DNA of 64,000 bases from an uncultured Eubacteriales bacterium (GCA_900552015.1 URXY01000002.1:1-64000), one strand, 5' to 3'. Positions 41,481-51,042 are shown, counted from the first letter of the stretch. Translations and numbers: made by a program. Notes: generated from the sequence alone by a model not told the origin.

Positions 41481-44171
41481 TTAGCGAAGCACCGCGTTGT
41501 GGTCCGTCTTGAGGGCCGCGAGGATGGACTGAACATCCTCGTCCGCCTCTTCGCCGGTCAGGCTGCGGTCATCCGCGCGCAGGACGAGGTTGAATGCAAC
41601 GCTCTTCTTGCCGCTGGCCACGCCGGGGCCGCGGTAAATATCGAACAGCGACACATCCTTGAGAAGGCCCTTCGCGCCGCGGCGGATGCTCTCTTCGAGC
41701 GCGCCGACCGTGACGGCCTCGTCGCACACGACGGCGATGTCGCGCGTGACGGCGGGGAACTTCGGCAGCGGCTGGTAGACGGGGATGCCGCCGCGCATCT
41801 CGTACATGGCCTCAAAGCTCAGCTCGGCGGTGTAGATCTCGCTGTCAACGCCGTAGTTCGTGGCAACGAGCGGGTGGATCTGGCCGAAGACGCCGAGGAG
41901 CGTCTCGCCCGCGTAGACGCAAGCACAGCGGCCGGGATGGTAGGAGGCGTTGTCCGTGCAGGCCTCGAATTTCACATCCGCGATGCGCAGCTCGCGCAGC
42001 AGCGTCTCGATGCCGCCCTTGAAGGAGAAGAAGTCCACGCCGTCGCCGTAAGCGCCGAGAGAGAGGTACTTCGGCTCGTCGGCAAGGCCGTCCTCACGCG
42101 GCAGGTAAATTTTGCCGAGCTCGTAGAGACGTGCCGCCTTGTTGCGGTAACTGTAGTTGCGCGCGATGATCTCGAGCATGCTCGGCAGGATGGTCGTGCG
42201 CATGATGGAGGTATCCTCACCCAAGGGATTCAAAATCTTCAGGCTCTTGCGCAGCGGAGAATCCTTCGGCATACGGATCTTGTCGTAATAGGTCGGGCTG
42301 ATGAAGGAATAGGTGATGATCTCATCGTAGCCCAGCGCGCGCACAGCGCCGCCGATGGCGCGGTCGAAGCGCTGCTGCTCACTGAAGCCGCCGCGCGTGG
42401 TCTCGCCGCGCATGAGCGTGCAGGGAATCTTATTGTAGCCGTAGAAGCGCGCGACCTCTTCGGCAATGTCGCTGTAATGCTCGACGTCGCCGCGCCAGGA
42501 CGGCACGTAGATGTCGTCGCCATTCAAGATAAAGCCGAGGGAGACAAGAATTTCGCGCATCAGGTCTTCGCTGAGTTCCGTGCCGAGCAGGGCGTTGATC
42601 TTGTCGGGTTCGAGCTTAACGACCGTGGGGGCCTTTTCCTTGGCGACCACGTTCATCACGCCGTCGACGACCTCGCCGCAGCCGAGCAGCTCCACGAGCT
42701 CGCAGGCGCGCTCGACGGCCTTGATGGTGTTCATCATGTCGAGGCCCTTTTCATAGCGGGAGGAGGCGTCGGTGCGCATGCCGAGGGCGCTGGCCGTGCG
42801 GCGCACGGAAACACCGTTGAAGTTGGCGGACTCAAAGAGCACCATCGCCGTGTCGCCGACGATCTCGCTGTTCGCGCCGCCCATGACGCCCGCGACGCAG
42901 ACGGGCTTGTGCTCGTCGCAGATGCAGAGCATATTCGGCGTCAGCTTGCGCTCGTTGCCGTCGAGCGTCTGGATCGTCTCGCCCTCGCGCGCGGTGCGCA
43001 CGATGATGTGGCCGCCCTCGACGCAGCTAAAGTCAAAGGCGTGCATCGGCTGGCCGTATTCGAGCATCACATAGTTCGTGATATCGACGATGTTGTTGAT
43101 GGGGCGCACGCCGCTGTTGCGCAGTCTCTCGCGCATCCAGCGCGGAGACGGCGCGATCTTGACGTTTTTCACCATGCGCGCGGTGTAGCGCGGGCAGAGG
43201 TCGCCGTCCTCGATGTCGATGTCGACGATCTCCGCGATGCTGCCGCCGCAGCCGTGCGGCTCGGGCGTGTGCAGCTTAAGGGGGCGCTTGAACGTCGCGC
43301 TCGCCTCGCGCGCAAGGCCGATGACGGAAAGGCAGTCGGGGCGGTTCGGCGTGATCTCAAACTCGACGATGGAATCGTCAAAGCCGAGGATGTGCGCCAC
43401 GTTGAGACCCGGCTCGGCGTCCTCTTCGCGCAGGATGAAGATGCCGTCGGCGATACAGTGGGGGAATTCCTTCTGCTCGGCGTGCAGGTCCTCGAGCGTG
43501 CAGATGGCGTCGCTCTTGGTGTTGTAGGCGACAAGGTCTCCTTCGTGGAGGTTGGAGCAGCGCGTATCGGGCACAGCGGTCGCATTGCCGAGGTCGAGGC
43601 AGGTATGGAACGTGCCGTCGCCCAGCGGGGCACATTCAAGCACCCTGGCGGCAACAACAGGGCCGTAGACCTTGTCGCCGGGCTTGATATCGGCGGGGAT
43701 GGAGGGCTTATCCTTGTCGATGGGATGATAGTCGTTCAGGATGGCCGCTGGCGTGATGACAGCATAGGGGAAGTCGTGCTCCGCCGTCATGCCGAGTTCC
43801 TTGAGCGAGCAGAGCATACCGTCGGACTCAACGCCGCGCAGCTCGCCCTTTTCGATCTTGATGCCGCCGGGCAGATGCGCGCCGGAAAGCGCAGCGGGTA
43901 CATAGTCGCCGATGTGGACATTCCACGCGCCCGTGACGATCTGCACGGGCTCCGCCTGGCCGACGTCGATCTTCAGCACCCACATATGGTCGGAGTTCTC
44001 GTGGCGCTTCATCTCGAGCACCTTGCCCACGACCACGTTCTTGAGGTTTTCGTCGGGACGCTCGATCGTCTCGACCTTCGAGCCAGAGAGCGTCATATCG
44101 TCGTTGAATTGCTTATCGGTGATATCCTTGAGGTCAACGAACTCGTTGAGCCAATTTCTGCTTAAAATCAT
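41481..44171 (-). CDS. pheT: Phenylalanine--tRNA ligase beta subunit
   Basis: 896 residues, about 90 more than usual PheT. N-terminal MILSRNWLNEFVD, the tRNA-binding (EMAP) domain with HENSDHMWVLKIDVG, B3/B4 editing domain, B5 domain, and the C-terminal anticodon-binding domain (PLPKFPAVTRDIAVV). The extra length is an insertion at about residues 145-245 (PGDKVYGPVVAARVLECAPLG to EQKEFPHCIADGIF) between the EMAP domain and FILREEDAEPGLN. Follows pheS by 17 nt. Confidence 0.95.
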   Translation of the reverse strand: MILSRNWLNEFVDLKDITDKQFNDDMTLSGSKVETIERPDENLKNVVVGKVLEMKRHENSDHMWVLKIDVGQAEPVQIVTGAWNVHIGDYVPAALSGAHLPGGIKIEKGELRGVESDGMLCSLKELGMTAEHDFPYAVITPAAILNDYHPIDKDKPSIPADIKPGDKVYGPVVAARVLECAPLGDGTFHTCLDLGNATAVPDTRCSNLHEGDLVAYNTKSDAICTLEDLHAEQKEFPHCIADGIFILREEDAEPGLNVAHILGFDDSIVEFEITPNRPDCLSVIGLAREASATFKRPLKLHTPEPHGCGGSIAEIVDIDIEDGDLCPRYTARMVKNVKIAPSPRWMRERLRNSGVRPINNIVDITNYVMLEYGQPMHAFDFSCVEGGHIIVRTAREGETIQTLDGNERKLTPNMLCICDEHKPVCVAGVMGGANSEIVGDTAMVLFESANFNGVSVRRTASALGMRTDASSRYEKGLDMMNTIKAVERACELVELLGCGEVVDGVMNVVAKEKAPTVVKLEPDKINALLGTELSEDLMREILVSLGFILNGDDIYVPSWRGDVEHYSDIAEEVARFYGYNKIPCTLMRGETTRGGFSEQQRFDRAIGGAVRALGYDEIITYSFISPTYYDKIRMPKDSPLRKSLKILNPLGEDTSIMRTTILPSMLEIIARNYSYRNKAARLYELGKIYLPREDGLADEPKYLSLGAYGDGVDFFSFKGGIETLLRELRIADVKFEACTDNASYHPGRCACVYAGETLLGVFGQIHPLVATNYGVDSEIYTAELSFEAMYEMRGGIPVYQPLPKFPAVTRDIAVVCDEAVTVGALEESIRRGAKGLLKDVSLFDIYRGPGVASGKKSVAFNLVLRADDRSLTGEEADEDVQSILAALKTDHNAVLR

Positions 44172-44188
44172 TTCTTCGCTCTCCTTTC

Positions 44189-45214
44189 TTAAAACTGCTC
44201 CAAAAATCTCACATCGTTCTCAAAGATCAAACGCAGGTCGCTGATCTTGAAGTGGCCGAGCGCCAGACGCTCAAGGCCCATGCCGAATGCCCAGCCGGAA
44301 TAGACCGTGGAGTCGATGCCGCAGCCCTCGAGGACCTTCGGGTGGATCATGCCGGCGCCGAGCACCTCGATCCAGCCCTCGCCCTTGCAGGTGGGGCAGC
44401 CTGCGCCGTGGCACTTGTGGCACTGAATGTCCATTTCGCAGCTCGGCTCGGTGAACGGGAAGTGATGGGGGCGGAAGCGCGTGACCGTGTGCTCGCCGTA
44501 GAGCTGGCGCACGACCTCGTTGAGCGTGCCCTTGAGGTCCGCCATCGTAATGCCCTTGTCGATGGCCATGCCCTCGATCTGGTGGAACATGGGCGAGTGC
44601 GTGGCGTCGACCTCGTCCTTGCGGTACACGCGGCCGGGGGCGAGAATGCGGATGGGCAGCTCGCGCGTCTCCATCGCGTGGATCTGCATCGGAGAGGTCT
44701 GCGTGCGCAGAAGAATCGAGCTGTCCTCGGTGAAGTAGAACGTGTCGCTCCACTCGCGGGCGGGATGGCCCTCCTCGACGTTGAGCTTCGTGAAATTGTA
44801 CTCAGCAAGCTCGACCTCGCGGTCTTCGAGAATTTCAAAGCCCATGCCGACGAAGATGTCCTTGATCTCGTCGAGCACCTGATACATCGGGTGCTTCACG
44901 CCGATCTTTTCCTGCTTGCCGGGGATGGTCACGTCCACGGCCTCGGACTTGAGCTTGAGCTCCATGGCCTTGTCGGCAAGCTCGCCCGCCTTTTCTTCAA
45001 TGCCCGCTTCCAGCTTGGCGCGCACTTCGTTGGCGAGCTGCCCGATCACGGGGCGCTCTTCGGCGCTGAGCTTGCCCATCTGCTTCAAAACGGCGGTCAG
45101 CTCCCCCTTTTTGCCAAGGTAACGGACGCGCAGCGCTTCGAGGTCCTCCGCCTTGCCGGCGTCGGAGATCGCATCGAGCGCCGCCTTGCGGATCGCTTCC
45201 AGTTGTTGTTTCAT
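44189..45214 (-). CDS. pheS: Phenylalanine--tRNA ligase alpha subunit
   Basis: 341 residues. Coiled-coil N-terminus, then class II motifs: FYFTEDSSILLRTQTSPMQ, RVYRKDEVDATHSPMFHQIEG and the FRPHHFPFTEPSCEM motif. A Cys-rich loop CHKCHGAGCPTCKGEGW, probably zinc-binding, precedes motif 3 (GWAFGMGLERLALG). Regulated by the upstream T-box. Confidence 0.96.
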   Translation of the reverse strand: MKQQLEAIRKAALDAISDAGKAEDLEALRVRYLGKKGELTAVLKQMGKLSAEERPVIGQLANEVRAKLEAGIEEKAGELADKAMELKLKSEAVDVTIPGKQEKIGVKHPMYQVLDEIKDIFVGMGFEILEDREVELAEYNFTKLNVEEGHPAREWSDTFYFTEDSSILLRTQTSPMQIHAMETRELPIRILAPGRVYRKDEVDATHSPMFHQIEGMAIDKGITMADLKGTLNEVVRQLYGEHTVTRFRPHHFPFTEPSCEMDIQCHKCHGAGCPTCKGEGWIEVLGAGMIHPKVLEGCGIDSTVYSGWAFGMGLERLALGHFKISDLRLIFENDVRFLEQF

Positions 45215-45261
45215 ATCATTTCTCCTTTTCAGGTAAAAATTTGCAGAATTTCAAAAATCGG

Positions 45262-45511
45262 CGGCAGGGGCAAAAAAATAGTCTTTCCTCCCGACACTCT
45301 CGGGACGAAAGACTTTCTTCCGCGGTACCACCCTGATTCGCGCCCAAAGGCGCGCGCTCGTTGCCCGTAACGGGGGCTGACCGGCCGCGCATTTCCTCGC
45401 GGCTGCTCGGGGGCGAACCAAGCGACATCCCGCAGACCGGCTCCCAGCCGCCGACCGGTCCTCTCTACGCGGAACAAACACGCTATTTTCCCTTTCACAG
45501 CATTTGTCTAA
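45262..45511 (-). promoter_or_regulatory. T-box leader of pheST
   Basis: Minus strand carries the T-box consensus AGGGTGGTACCGCGG (about 45342-45328) followed by a terminator stem. Upstream, a long structured stem I region contains a GGTTCGCC segment that would supply a UUC (Phe) specifier. Uncharged tRNA-Phe should stabilise the antiterminator and turn on pheST. Confidence 0.9.
45271..45320 (-). terminator. T-box intrinsic terminator
   Basis: AGTCTTTCGTCCCGA pairs with TCGGGAGGAAAGACT, then ATTTTTTT on the minus strand. Confidence 0.9.
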
Positions 45512-45517
45512 GTGGTA

Positions 45518-45546
45518 CTTATATCACAGAAAAAAGGAACTTGCAA
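45518..45546 (-). promoter_or_regulatory. Promoter of the T-box-pheST transcript
   Basis: Minus strand TTGCAA (45546-45541), 17-nt spacer, TATAAG (45523-45518). Confidence 0.65.
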
Positions 45547-45652
45547 GGGGGAATTTGCCCCTTGCCGGCAAAAAAGCGGCAAAAGCGCAAAATATCGCGC
45601 ATTTTCCTCTGCGCACTCCCCTTTTCCTGCCCAAAACACGGAAAAACCGCAC

Positions 45653-45680
45653 TTTACAACGTGCAAAAACGTGATATACT
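45653..45680 (+). promoter_or_regulatory. Promoter for the PspC-domain gene
   Basis: TTTACA, 16-nt spacer, TATACT, with an overlapping TATAAT just after. Confidence 0.6.
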
Positions 45681-45739
45681 ATAATAGTTGTTTACAAACC
45701 CACCGTGGCTGCTCTCGCAGCCGGATAAGGAGAACGATC

Positions 45740-45940
45740 ATGGACGAAAGAAAGCGTCTTTACAAGTCCCGCAACAACAAGATGATCTGCGGCGTCTGCG
45801 CAGGCATCGCAGACTACTTCAACATTGACCCGTCGATCGTGCGCGTGCTCTGGGCGGTCCTCGCTCTGGCCGCCGGTACCGGCGTGCTCGCCTATATTGC
45901 CTGCGCGATCATCCTGCCCGAGGGCGACACCGAGGTCTGA
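45740..45940 (+). CDS. PspC-domain membrane protein
   Basis: 66 residues. RLYKSRNNKMICGVCAGIADYFNIDPSIVRVLW then a membrane helix and ILPEGD: a complete PspC domain. ATG 45740 follows AAGGAGAA. Possibly an envelope-stress sensor or anti-regulator. Confidence 0.92.
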   Translation: MDERKRLYKSRNNKMICGVCAGIADYFNIDPSIVRVLWAVLALAAGTGVLAYIACAIILPEGDTEV

Positions 45941-46034
45941 CCGCTTGACGATCCGCGCAAAAAAGATATACTAAATCCTGTTTGCCGCGCGAAACGGCAG
46001 AAAAAGATGTAAAACGCGAAGGGAGCTTCCTTTT

Positions 46035-46595
46035 ATGGCGACTTATCCGATGCATGTCGCGGGTCTTGACCGCGACTTTCCCATCTGCAAGGTAACGGAC
46101 GATCTTTATATCGGTGCTTTCATCATGTTCGGCGACGCGGAGCTGACCGTGCGCTGCGCAGAAGAGCTTTTGAAGCTCGCCGAGGGCATCGACTACGACT
46201 ACCTCTTCACCGCTGAGGCCAAGTCCATCCCTCTCATCCACGAGATGGCGCGCCAGAGCGGCGCGAAGAAGTATTTCATCGCGCGCAAGGGCCCCAAGGT
46301 CTATATGCCCGATCCCATTTCCGTAGAGGATAAGTCCATCACCACCGTCGCCCAGCAGAAGCTCTTCCTTGGCTCCGATGACGCAGACCTCATCCGCGGC
46401 AAAAATATCCTGCTCGTCGACGATGTCATCTCCACGGGCGGCTCGCTCAAGGCGATGGAAGCGCTCGTCGAAAAGGCGGGCGGCACCGTCACGGGCCGCA
46501 TGGCCGTCCTCGCCGAGGGCGGCGCAGCCAACCGCAAGGACATCCTGTTCCTTGAAAAGCTGCCCGTCTTCAACGCCGACGGCAGCGTGAAGTAA
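46035..46595 (+). CDS. Phosphoribosyltransferase family protein (APRT-like)
   Basis: 186 residues. PRPP loop ILLVDDVISTGGSLKAM and PRTase core. Related to adenine/xanthine phosphoribosyltransferases; substrate not assigned. Its location near adenine deaminase suggests purine salvage. Confidence 0.82.
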   Translation: MATYPMHVAGLDRDFPICKVTDDLYIGAFIMFGDAELTVRCAEELLKLAEGIDYDYLFTAEAKSIPLIHEMARQSGAKKYFIARKGPKVYMPDPISVEDKSITTVAQQKLFLGSDDADLIRGKNILLVDDVISTGGSLKAMEALVEKAGGTVTGRMAVLAEGGAANRKDILFLEKLPVFNADGSVK

Positions 46596-46612
46596 AAACG
46601 CATCAGTACCAA

Positions 46613-46648
46613 AAAGGAGCCGTCTGCATGGCAGACGGCTCCTTTCTC
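46613..46648 (+). terminator. Terminator after the phosphoribosyltransferase gene
   Basis: 15-bp stem with ATG loop and T-rich tail. Confidence 0.88.
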
Positions 46649-46814
46649 TTTGCGTTGATGGAAAAACATCCCCGTTTCCATCTCCTGCATCACAAATTGC
46701 ACACCGGCAGAGCATTTTCGCTTTGAAGAGGAGGAATAGGGTCTCAGATGAATGACGATCTTCATTCCACGAAAACAAAAAAGTGTCGGAGCAAAGCAAA
46801 CTTTGCTCCGACGT

Positions 46815-46900
46815 GGTGCCGGTGACCGGACTCGAACCGGTACGCTGTCGCCAGCGGCGGATTTTGAGTCCGCTACGTCTACCAATTCCATCACACCGGC
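46815..46900 (-). tRNA. tRNA-Leu (anticodon CAA)
   Basis: 86 nt, with long variable arm. Acceptor GCCGGTG/CACCGGC, D-arm with TTGGTAGACG, anticodon loop ACTCAAAATC reading CAA, T-arm GGTTCGAGTCC and encoded CCA. Confidence 0.94.
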
Positions 46901-46964
46901 GGGGGAAATAGAACAAGAGATATTATATGCGATAGACAGCTTATTTGCAAGCAAAACTTTTCAA

Positions 46965-46998
46965 AAGGCTCCGGCGCGCTGCGCCGGAGCCTTTTTCA
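46965..46998. terminator. Terminator between tRNA-Leu and adenine deaminase gene
   Basis: 14-bp GC-rich stem with 3-nt loop and T/A runs; ends the minus-strand adenine deaminase transcript. Confidence 0.88.
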
Positions 46999-47006
46999 CG
47001 CAGATA

Positions 47007-48740
47007 TCACACGTAGCGCTGGTGGATGACGTCGAACACACCGCGCGTTGTGAGGCGCAGCGTCGGGATGACGGTCAGCGCCATGAACGAAAGCGTCATG
47101 AAGGGGTCGACCCCGCGCGAGACGCCGAGGGCAAAGGCCTGCTCCTTGGCATTCTCCAGCGCTTCGTTGACCTCGATGAGCGGCGCTTCGCTCATGATGC
47201 CCGCGATCTGGAGCTGGACCTCACCGAGCACCTTACCGCCGTCCATCACGACGATGCCGCCGCCGAGCTCGACGACGCGGTTGACCGCCGCAGCCATATC
47301 CTCTTCGTTCGCACCGACGACGATGATGTTGTGGCTGTCATGCGAGATGGACGTTGCCACCGCGCCGGACTTGAGGCCGTAGCCCTTGATGTAGCCGATG
47401 CCGATGTGGTGCGTGTTCTTGTGGCGCTCGATGACGGCGATCTTTAAGATGTCGTCCTCGACGCTGATCTTCTCGGCGTAGCCCGCGTCGGTCGTGACGA
47501 TCTCGCCGGGGATCATGCCGAGCACGGCGCGCGGGCGGGACTCGATAAAGTCCTTCGCCTCAAGGTGCGCAACGTGGAACGTCTCATGCGAGCGCTTGAC
47601 GAGGTGCGGATCGATCTCGGGCGCTTCAAACGGCGTGACGTTCTTTCCGTCGAACATCAGCTTGCCCTTTTTGTAGACCTCGAGGATGTTGAAGTCATCG
47701 AAGTTGTCGATGACGACAAAGTCGGCGAGGAAGCCCGGCGCGATCGCGCCGCGGTTGTTGAGCAGGAAGTAGCGCGCGGCGTGGTGGCTCGCGCATTTGA
47801 CGGCGATGATCGGGTCGACGCCCGCTTTGATCGCCCTGCGCACGATGTAGTCGATGTGACCCTTTTCGAGTAGGTCATTCGGGTGCTTGTCGTCTGTGCA
47901 GAACATACAGTAGGTGTAATACTGCGGCGTGAGCAGCGGGAGGAGCGCGTCGAGGTTGCGCGCCGCCGTGCCTTCGCGGATCATGATGTACTGCCCGCGC
48001 TCGAGCTTGGCGATGGCATCCTCAACGGTGCTGCATTCGTGGTCGGAATAGACGCCGGCTGCGATATAGGCGTTCAGGTCGTTGCCCGTGAGGCCGGGCG
48101 CGTGGCCATCGATCTTCTTGTGGTGCGCCTGCGCGGCGACGATCTTTTCAAGCACCTGTTCGTCACCGTTCGCCACACCAACATAGTTCATCATCTCAGC
48201 AAGGCCTTCAACACGGTTGTGCTCGTAGAACGAGTCGATCGCGCGGTAGTCGAGCACCGCACCGGATTCGTCGAGCGGCGTCGCAGGCACGCAGGAGGGG
48301 AGCATGAAGCGCACGTCGACAGGCAGGTCCTCTGTTGCCTGTAACATATACTCGATGCCGTCGGTGCCCATGACGTTCGCGATCTCGTGCGGGTCGGTGA
48401 TGACGGTCGTGGTGCCGTGCGGTACGACCGCGTTGGCAAATTCCTTCGGGGAAACGAGCGAGCTTTCCAGGTGGATGTGTGCATCGACAAAGCCGGGCAG
48501 CACGAGCTTGCCGCCCATGTCGACCTCGAGCGCGCCCTCGTAATGCTCGCCCATGCCCGCGATCAGCCCCTCGGCCACGGCAATGTCGCCGTGACTGAGT
48601 TCATTGCAGAATACATTTACATACGTCGCGTTCTTGAGCACGAGGTCAGCCTTCTGCCTCCCCGAGGCCACCTCGACAACGTGGAGCTTCTTGTTCAGCT
48701 TGCGGTTGATCTTGCCTGCGTAGCTTTCCCGGTATGCCAT
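47007..48740 (-). CDS. ade: Adenine deaminase
   Basis: 577 residues. Amidohydrolase with metal motif VDAHIHLESS, HGTTTVITDPHEIANVMG, and C-terminal HDSHNIIVVGANEEDM typical of Ade. Converts adenine to hypoxanthine and ammonia. AAGGAGGAAT precedes ATG. Typical length. Confidence 0.95.
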   Translation of the reverse strand: MAYRESYAGKINRKLNKKLHVVEVASGRQKADLVLKNATYVNVFCNELSHGDIAVAEGLIAGMGEHYEGALEVDMGGKLVLPGFVDAHIHLESSLVSPKEFANAVVPHGTTTVITDPHEIANVMGTDGIEYMLQATEDLPVDVRFMLPSCVPATPLDESGAVLDYRAIDSFYEHNRVEGLAEMMNYVGVANGDEQVLEKIVAAQAHHKKIDGHAPGLTGNDLNAYIAAGVYSDHECSTVEDAIAKLERGQYIMIREGTAARNLDALLPLLTPQYYTYCMFCTDDKHPNDLLEKGHIDYIVRRAIKAGVDPIIAVKCASHHAARYFLLNNRGAIAPGFLADFVVIDNFDDFNILEVYKKGKLMFDGKNVTPFEAPEIDPHLVKRSHETFHVAHLEAKDFIESRPRAVLGMIPGEIVTTDAGYAEKISVEDDILKIAVIERHKNTHHIGIGYIKGYGLKSGAVATSISHDSHNIIVVGANEEDMAAAVNRVVELGGGIVVMDGGKVLGEVQLQIAGIMSEAPLIEVNEALENAKEQAFALGVSRGVDPFMTLSFMALTVIPTLRLTTRGVFDVIHQRYV

Positions 48741-49063
48741 GCGTATTCCTCCTTATTTTGTTGTGTTTGACCAGTTTGCAGGATGTTTCGTCCATCTTCC
48801 TCGGTTATTTTTTATAGGATACTACGTTCCATTGCACTTGTCCAGCAGAAAAAGCTGAAAGTTATTTAGTAAATCTGACGAAAAGTAAGATGCCAGACGG
48901 TTTTTGAGGTTTCCGTTTACAAACGCGAGCAGATATTGTATAATAAATCAAAAAGAACAATTTGAGATCCGGGCCATTTCCTTCAAGCACAGGACTTCAT
49001 CCCATTTCCGCAGCAAGAGCGCGCCGTAAATTCATTCACGATATGCAGAAAGGAGCGAAGCGT
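48741..49063. other. Intergenic region with promoter
   Basis: Apart from the promoter at 48916-48944 and an RBS (AAAGGAG) before 49064, nothing recognisable. Confidence 0.5.
48916..48944 (+). promoter_or_regulatory. Near-consensus promoter
   Basis: TTTACA, 17-nt spacer, TATAAT; drives the membrane protein gene at 49064. Confidence 0.78.
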
Positions 49064-49735
49064 ATGCGTTCAAGACTCTCCCCGCCATCCGACCCCTTGA
49101 AGCCACGCCCCTCCTCGGCCATCATATTCGCGGGCAACGCCGTCGTCTTTTTTGGCCTGTCACTTTTGACGCAGCGGATGATCTACAGTTTTCTCTTCGC
49201 CGTTACCTTCCTTCTGTTCGTGTATGAGATCGTGGCGCTGCGGAAGCAGGAAAGGACGCAACGCGGTCTGCATCGCCGGGACTATTCCGATGCAGAGTAT
49301 CGATCGCTGGGCATGACTCGCCCACAAAAGGACCGGCGCGGCGCGGTGCAGAGCGCGATTAATGTGCTTTTGTCGCTCGCCATCGGTGCGATCACACTTT
49401 GCAGCTTTACAACAAATGACCCGGCACTCTCTCCCCTTCTTGGTGCAGCCATGCCCCTGCTCGTAATGCTGCTCGACTACAACGCTGTCCGCTTCACATG
49501 GCAGGAGATCAGGCATCAGAAATTCCGGCTGACGGTGTACGCCCTGTCACTTCTGCTGTTCCTTTATCACCTGCTGGCGGCATTGGGTGTCGTATCCATC
49601 CAAAGCCTGCTCCCCGAGCAGGTCCGGTTCGAGGTGAATTTTCTCCTGAACCTCGCCTTTGCGCCGCTCCTGCTGGTGACGATCTATTTCGCTGTTCGGG
49701 ATACATGGCGGCACATGTATGACAGGCCGCTGTAA
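49064..49735 (+). CDS. Four-helix membrane protein of unknown function
   Basis: About 223 residues; ATG 49064 follows AAAGGAGCG, whereas upstream in-frame starts lack an RBS. Membrane segments near IIFAGNAVVFFGLSLLTQRMI plus YSFLFAVTFLLFVYEIVAL, AINVLLSLAIGAITLC, LTVYALSLLLFLYHLLAALG and FAPLLLVTIYFAV. The first cytosolic loop contains GLHRRDYSDAEY. Family not recognised. Confidence 0.7.
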   Translation: MRSRLSPPSDPLKPRPSSAIIFAGNAVVFFGLSLLTQRMIYSFLFAVTFLLFVYEIVALRKQERTQRGLHRRDYSDAEYRSLGMTRPQKDRRGAVQSAINVLLSLAIGAITLCSFTTNDPALSPLLGAAMPLLVMLLDYNAVRFTWQEIRHQKFRLTVYALSLLLFLYHLLAALGVVSIQSLLPEQVRFEVNFLLNLAFAPLLLVTIYFAVRDTWRHMYDRPL

Positions 49736-49777
49736 CGGTACGGTCTTTATCCTTTTCCCGTCTTCCGCAAAAAAGAG

Positions 49778-49812
49778 GACCATCTCGCTCACAGACGGCC
49801 CTCTTTTTCATT
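49778..49812. terminator. Bidirectional terminator
   Basis: Inverted repeat (AGAGGaCC...GGcCCTCT) with A-run and T-run between convergent genes. Confidence 0.75.
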
Positions 49813-49863
49813 TTTCCGGCATAGGTCCAGTGACGACCCCAAACCTTTCCTTACAGCCGTCGT

Positions 49864-50286
49864 TCACCGCAGGAGCGGCAGACTGCCCGTGAGCTTGTTG
49901 ACCTGTTTCTTCGCACCGCACAGGGCAATGCCGAGGTATTGCAGGTCCTCCTCGGGCGTATCCGCCATCTTCTCGACAAATTCCGCGTAGGTCTTGCAGC
50001 CTTGCGCAAGGTCAGAAAAGTCCGCCGCGGTGATGTCCGCAAATTCCCGTTCGCATAGCCTTGCCCGCAGCGCACGCAGACTCTCCGGCGAGCCCTTTAA
50101 GATGGGTACGGGAAACTCGATGATGCCGAGGTGCTCCCCGCCGCTTTTGTCGACTACATCTGCGCCGACGACCTCGGGCAGTTGTCTTCCCAGCGTGATA
50201 CCGAGGATGGCCGCCGTGTTCGCAATAACGCCGTGCGGCAATTGTTCATCGATGACCATGACACATTTTTTATTCGTGATATCCAT
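49864..50286 (-). CDS. DUF2000 family protein
   Basis: 140 residues: NKKCVMVIDEQLPHGVIANTAAILGITLG, then a Pth2-like fold pattern ending YLGIALCGAKKQVNKLTGSLPLL; DUF2000. ATG 50286 follows AGGAAAAG. Sits 26 nt after the AraC-type gene, same direction, so probably its target or partner. Confidence 0.85.
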   Translation of the reverse strand: MDITNKKCVMVIDEQLPHGVIANTAAILGITLGRQLPEVVGADVVDKSGGEHLGIIEFPVPILKGSPESLRALRARLCEREFADITAADFSDLAQGCKTYAEFVEKMADTPEEDLQYLGIALCGAKKQVNKLTGSLPLLR

Positions 50287-50312
50287 GCTTTTCCTCTTTT
50301 CTGCAAATAGCA

Positions 50313-51010
50313 CTACGGTCTGCGCGTGCCCTCTTCCCCGCTGCGGAACATTTCCCGGTAAATGCCCGGCGGCAGGCCAAGAAAGCGGCTGAGGTAGTTG
50401 GTGAGATGGCTCTGGTCGGAATATCCCGTGCGCAGCGCTGCTTTGCACGGCGGCACGCCCCGTTCGAGCAGTTCTTTCGCCCTTCCGACGCGGATATTTT
50501 CCAGATACCGGTAGGGCATCATCCCCTTTTCTCTGGCAAAGGCGCGCAGGAGGGTCGACTTGCTCAGTCCCACACAGCGACAAAGCTGTTCCAGCGAGAT
50601 GTGTTCGGCGTAATGCCGCTCCATGAAGGCACAGACCGCTTTGACTTCATCCGTGCAGCTCGGAATGCTGCATGCAGCGATCTGTCCACAGCGTTCCGAC
50701 AGCAAGGCTAGCAGTAAAAGCAGTGCTTCTTCCTTACCGAACCCGCTCGAGACCTGCATCACCTGCTCGTGCAGCGCGCGCAGGCAGCAGGCCTCCTCTT
50801 CATCATGCAGGACATTCTGTAAAAAGCGGAGCGGTGTGTGCTCGCCCGCGATCTCCTCCATCAGGACATTCGTCGTCTCCCGACTGATGTTCAGCGCACG
50901 GTAGTCGAGCGTGCTGCCGTCGCTTTGGGTACAGGCGTGGCTGTCGCCCGGGCCAAAAAGCAGGAGGTCGCCCGGGCCGAAGGGCCATTTTCTTTTCTCC
51001 TGATAAGAGC
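50313..51010 (-). pseudogene. AraC-family regulator, 5'-truncated
   Basis: The C-terminal two-HTH AraC domain is intact (ISLEQLCRCVGLSKSTLLRAFAREKGMMPYRYL; GVPPCKAALRTGYSDQSHLTNYLSRFLGLPPGIYRE). Upstream of the ATG at 50861 the frame continues with a cupin end (WPFGPGDLLLFGPGDSHAC...STLDYRALNISRE) but hits a stop near 51035, and no start precedes it. The start of the cupin sensor domain has been lost where the plus-strand TcdA-like gene begins. A DNA-binding fragment from 50861 could still be made. Confidence 0.7.
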
Positions 51011-51013
51011 AAG

Positions 51014-51042
51014 TTGACAGGCGCGCATGTTCGTGCTAATAT
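51014..51042 (+). promoter_or_regulatory. Promoter for the TcdA-like gene
   Basis: TTGACA, 17-nt spacer, TAATAT; 45 nt before the start. It overlaps the truncated end of the araC-like frame. Confidence 0.7.

Noticed and set aside
41499..44165. 888-codon open frame antisense to pheT
   Set aside because: Long antisense openness is expected from GC-biased codon use; the translation is low-complexity Arg/Ala/Asp and pheT is unmistakable.
45229..45498. Arg-rich short ORFs in the pheS leader
   Set aside because: They lie in the T-box RNA and have no RBS.
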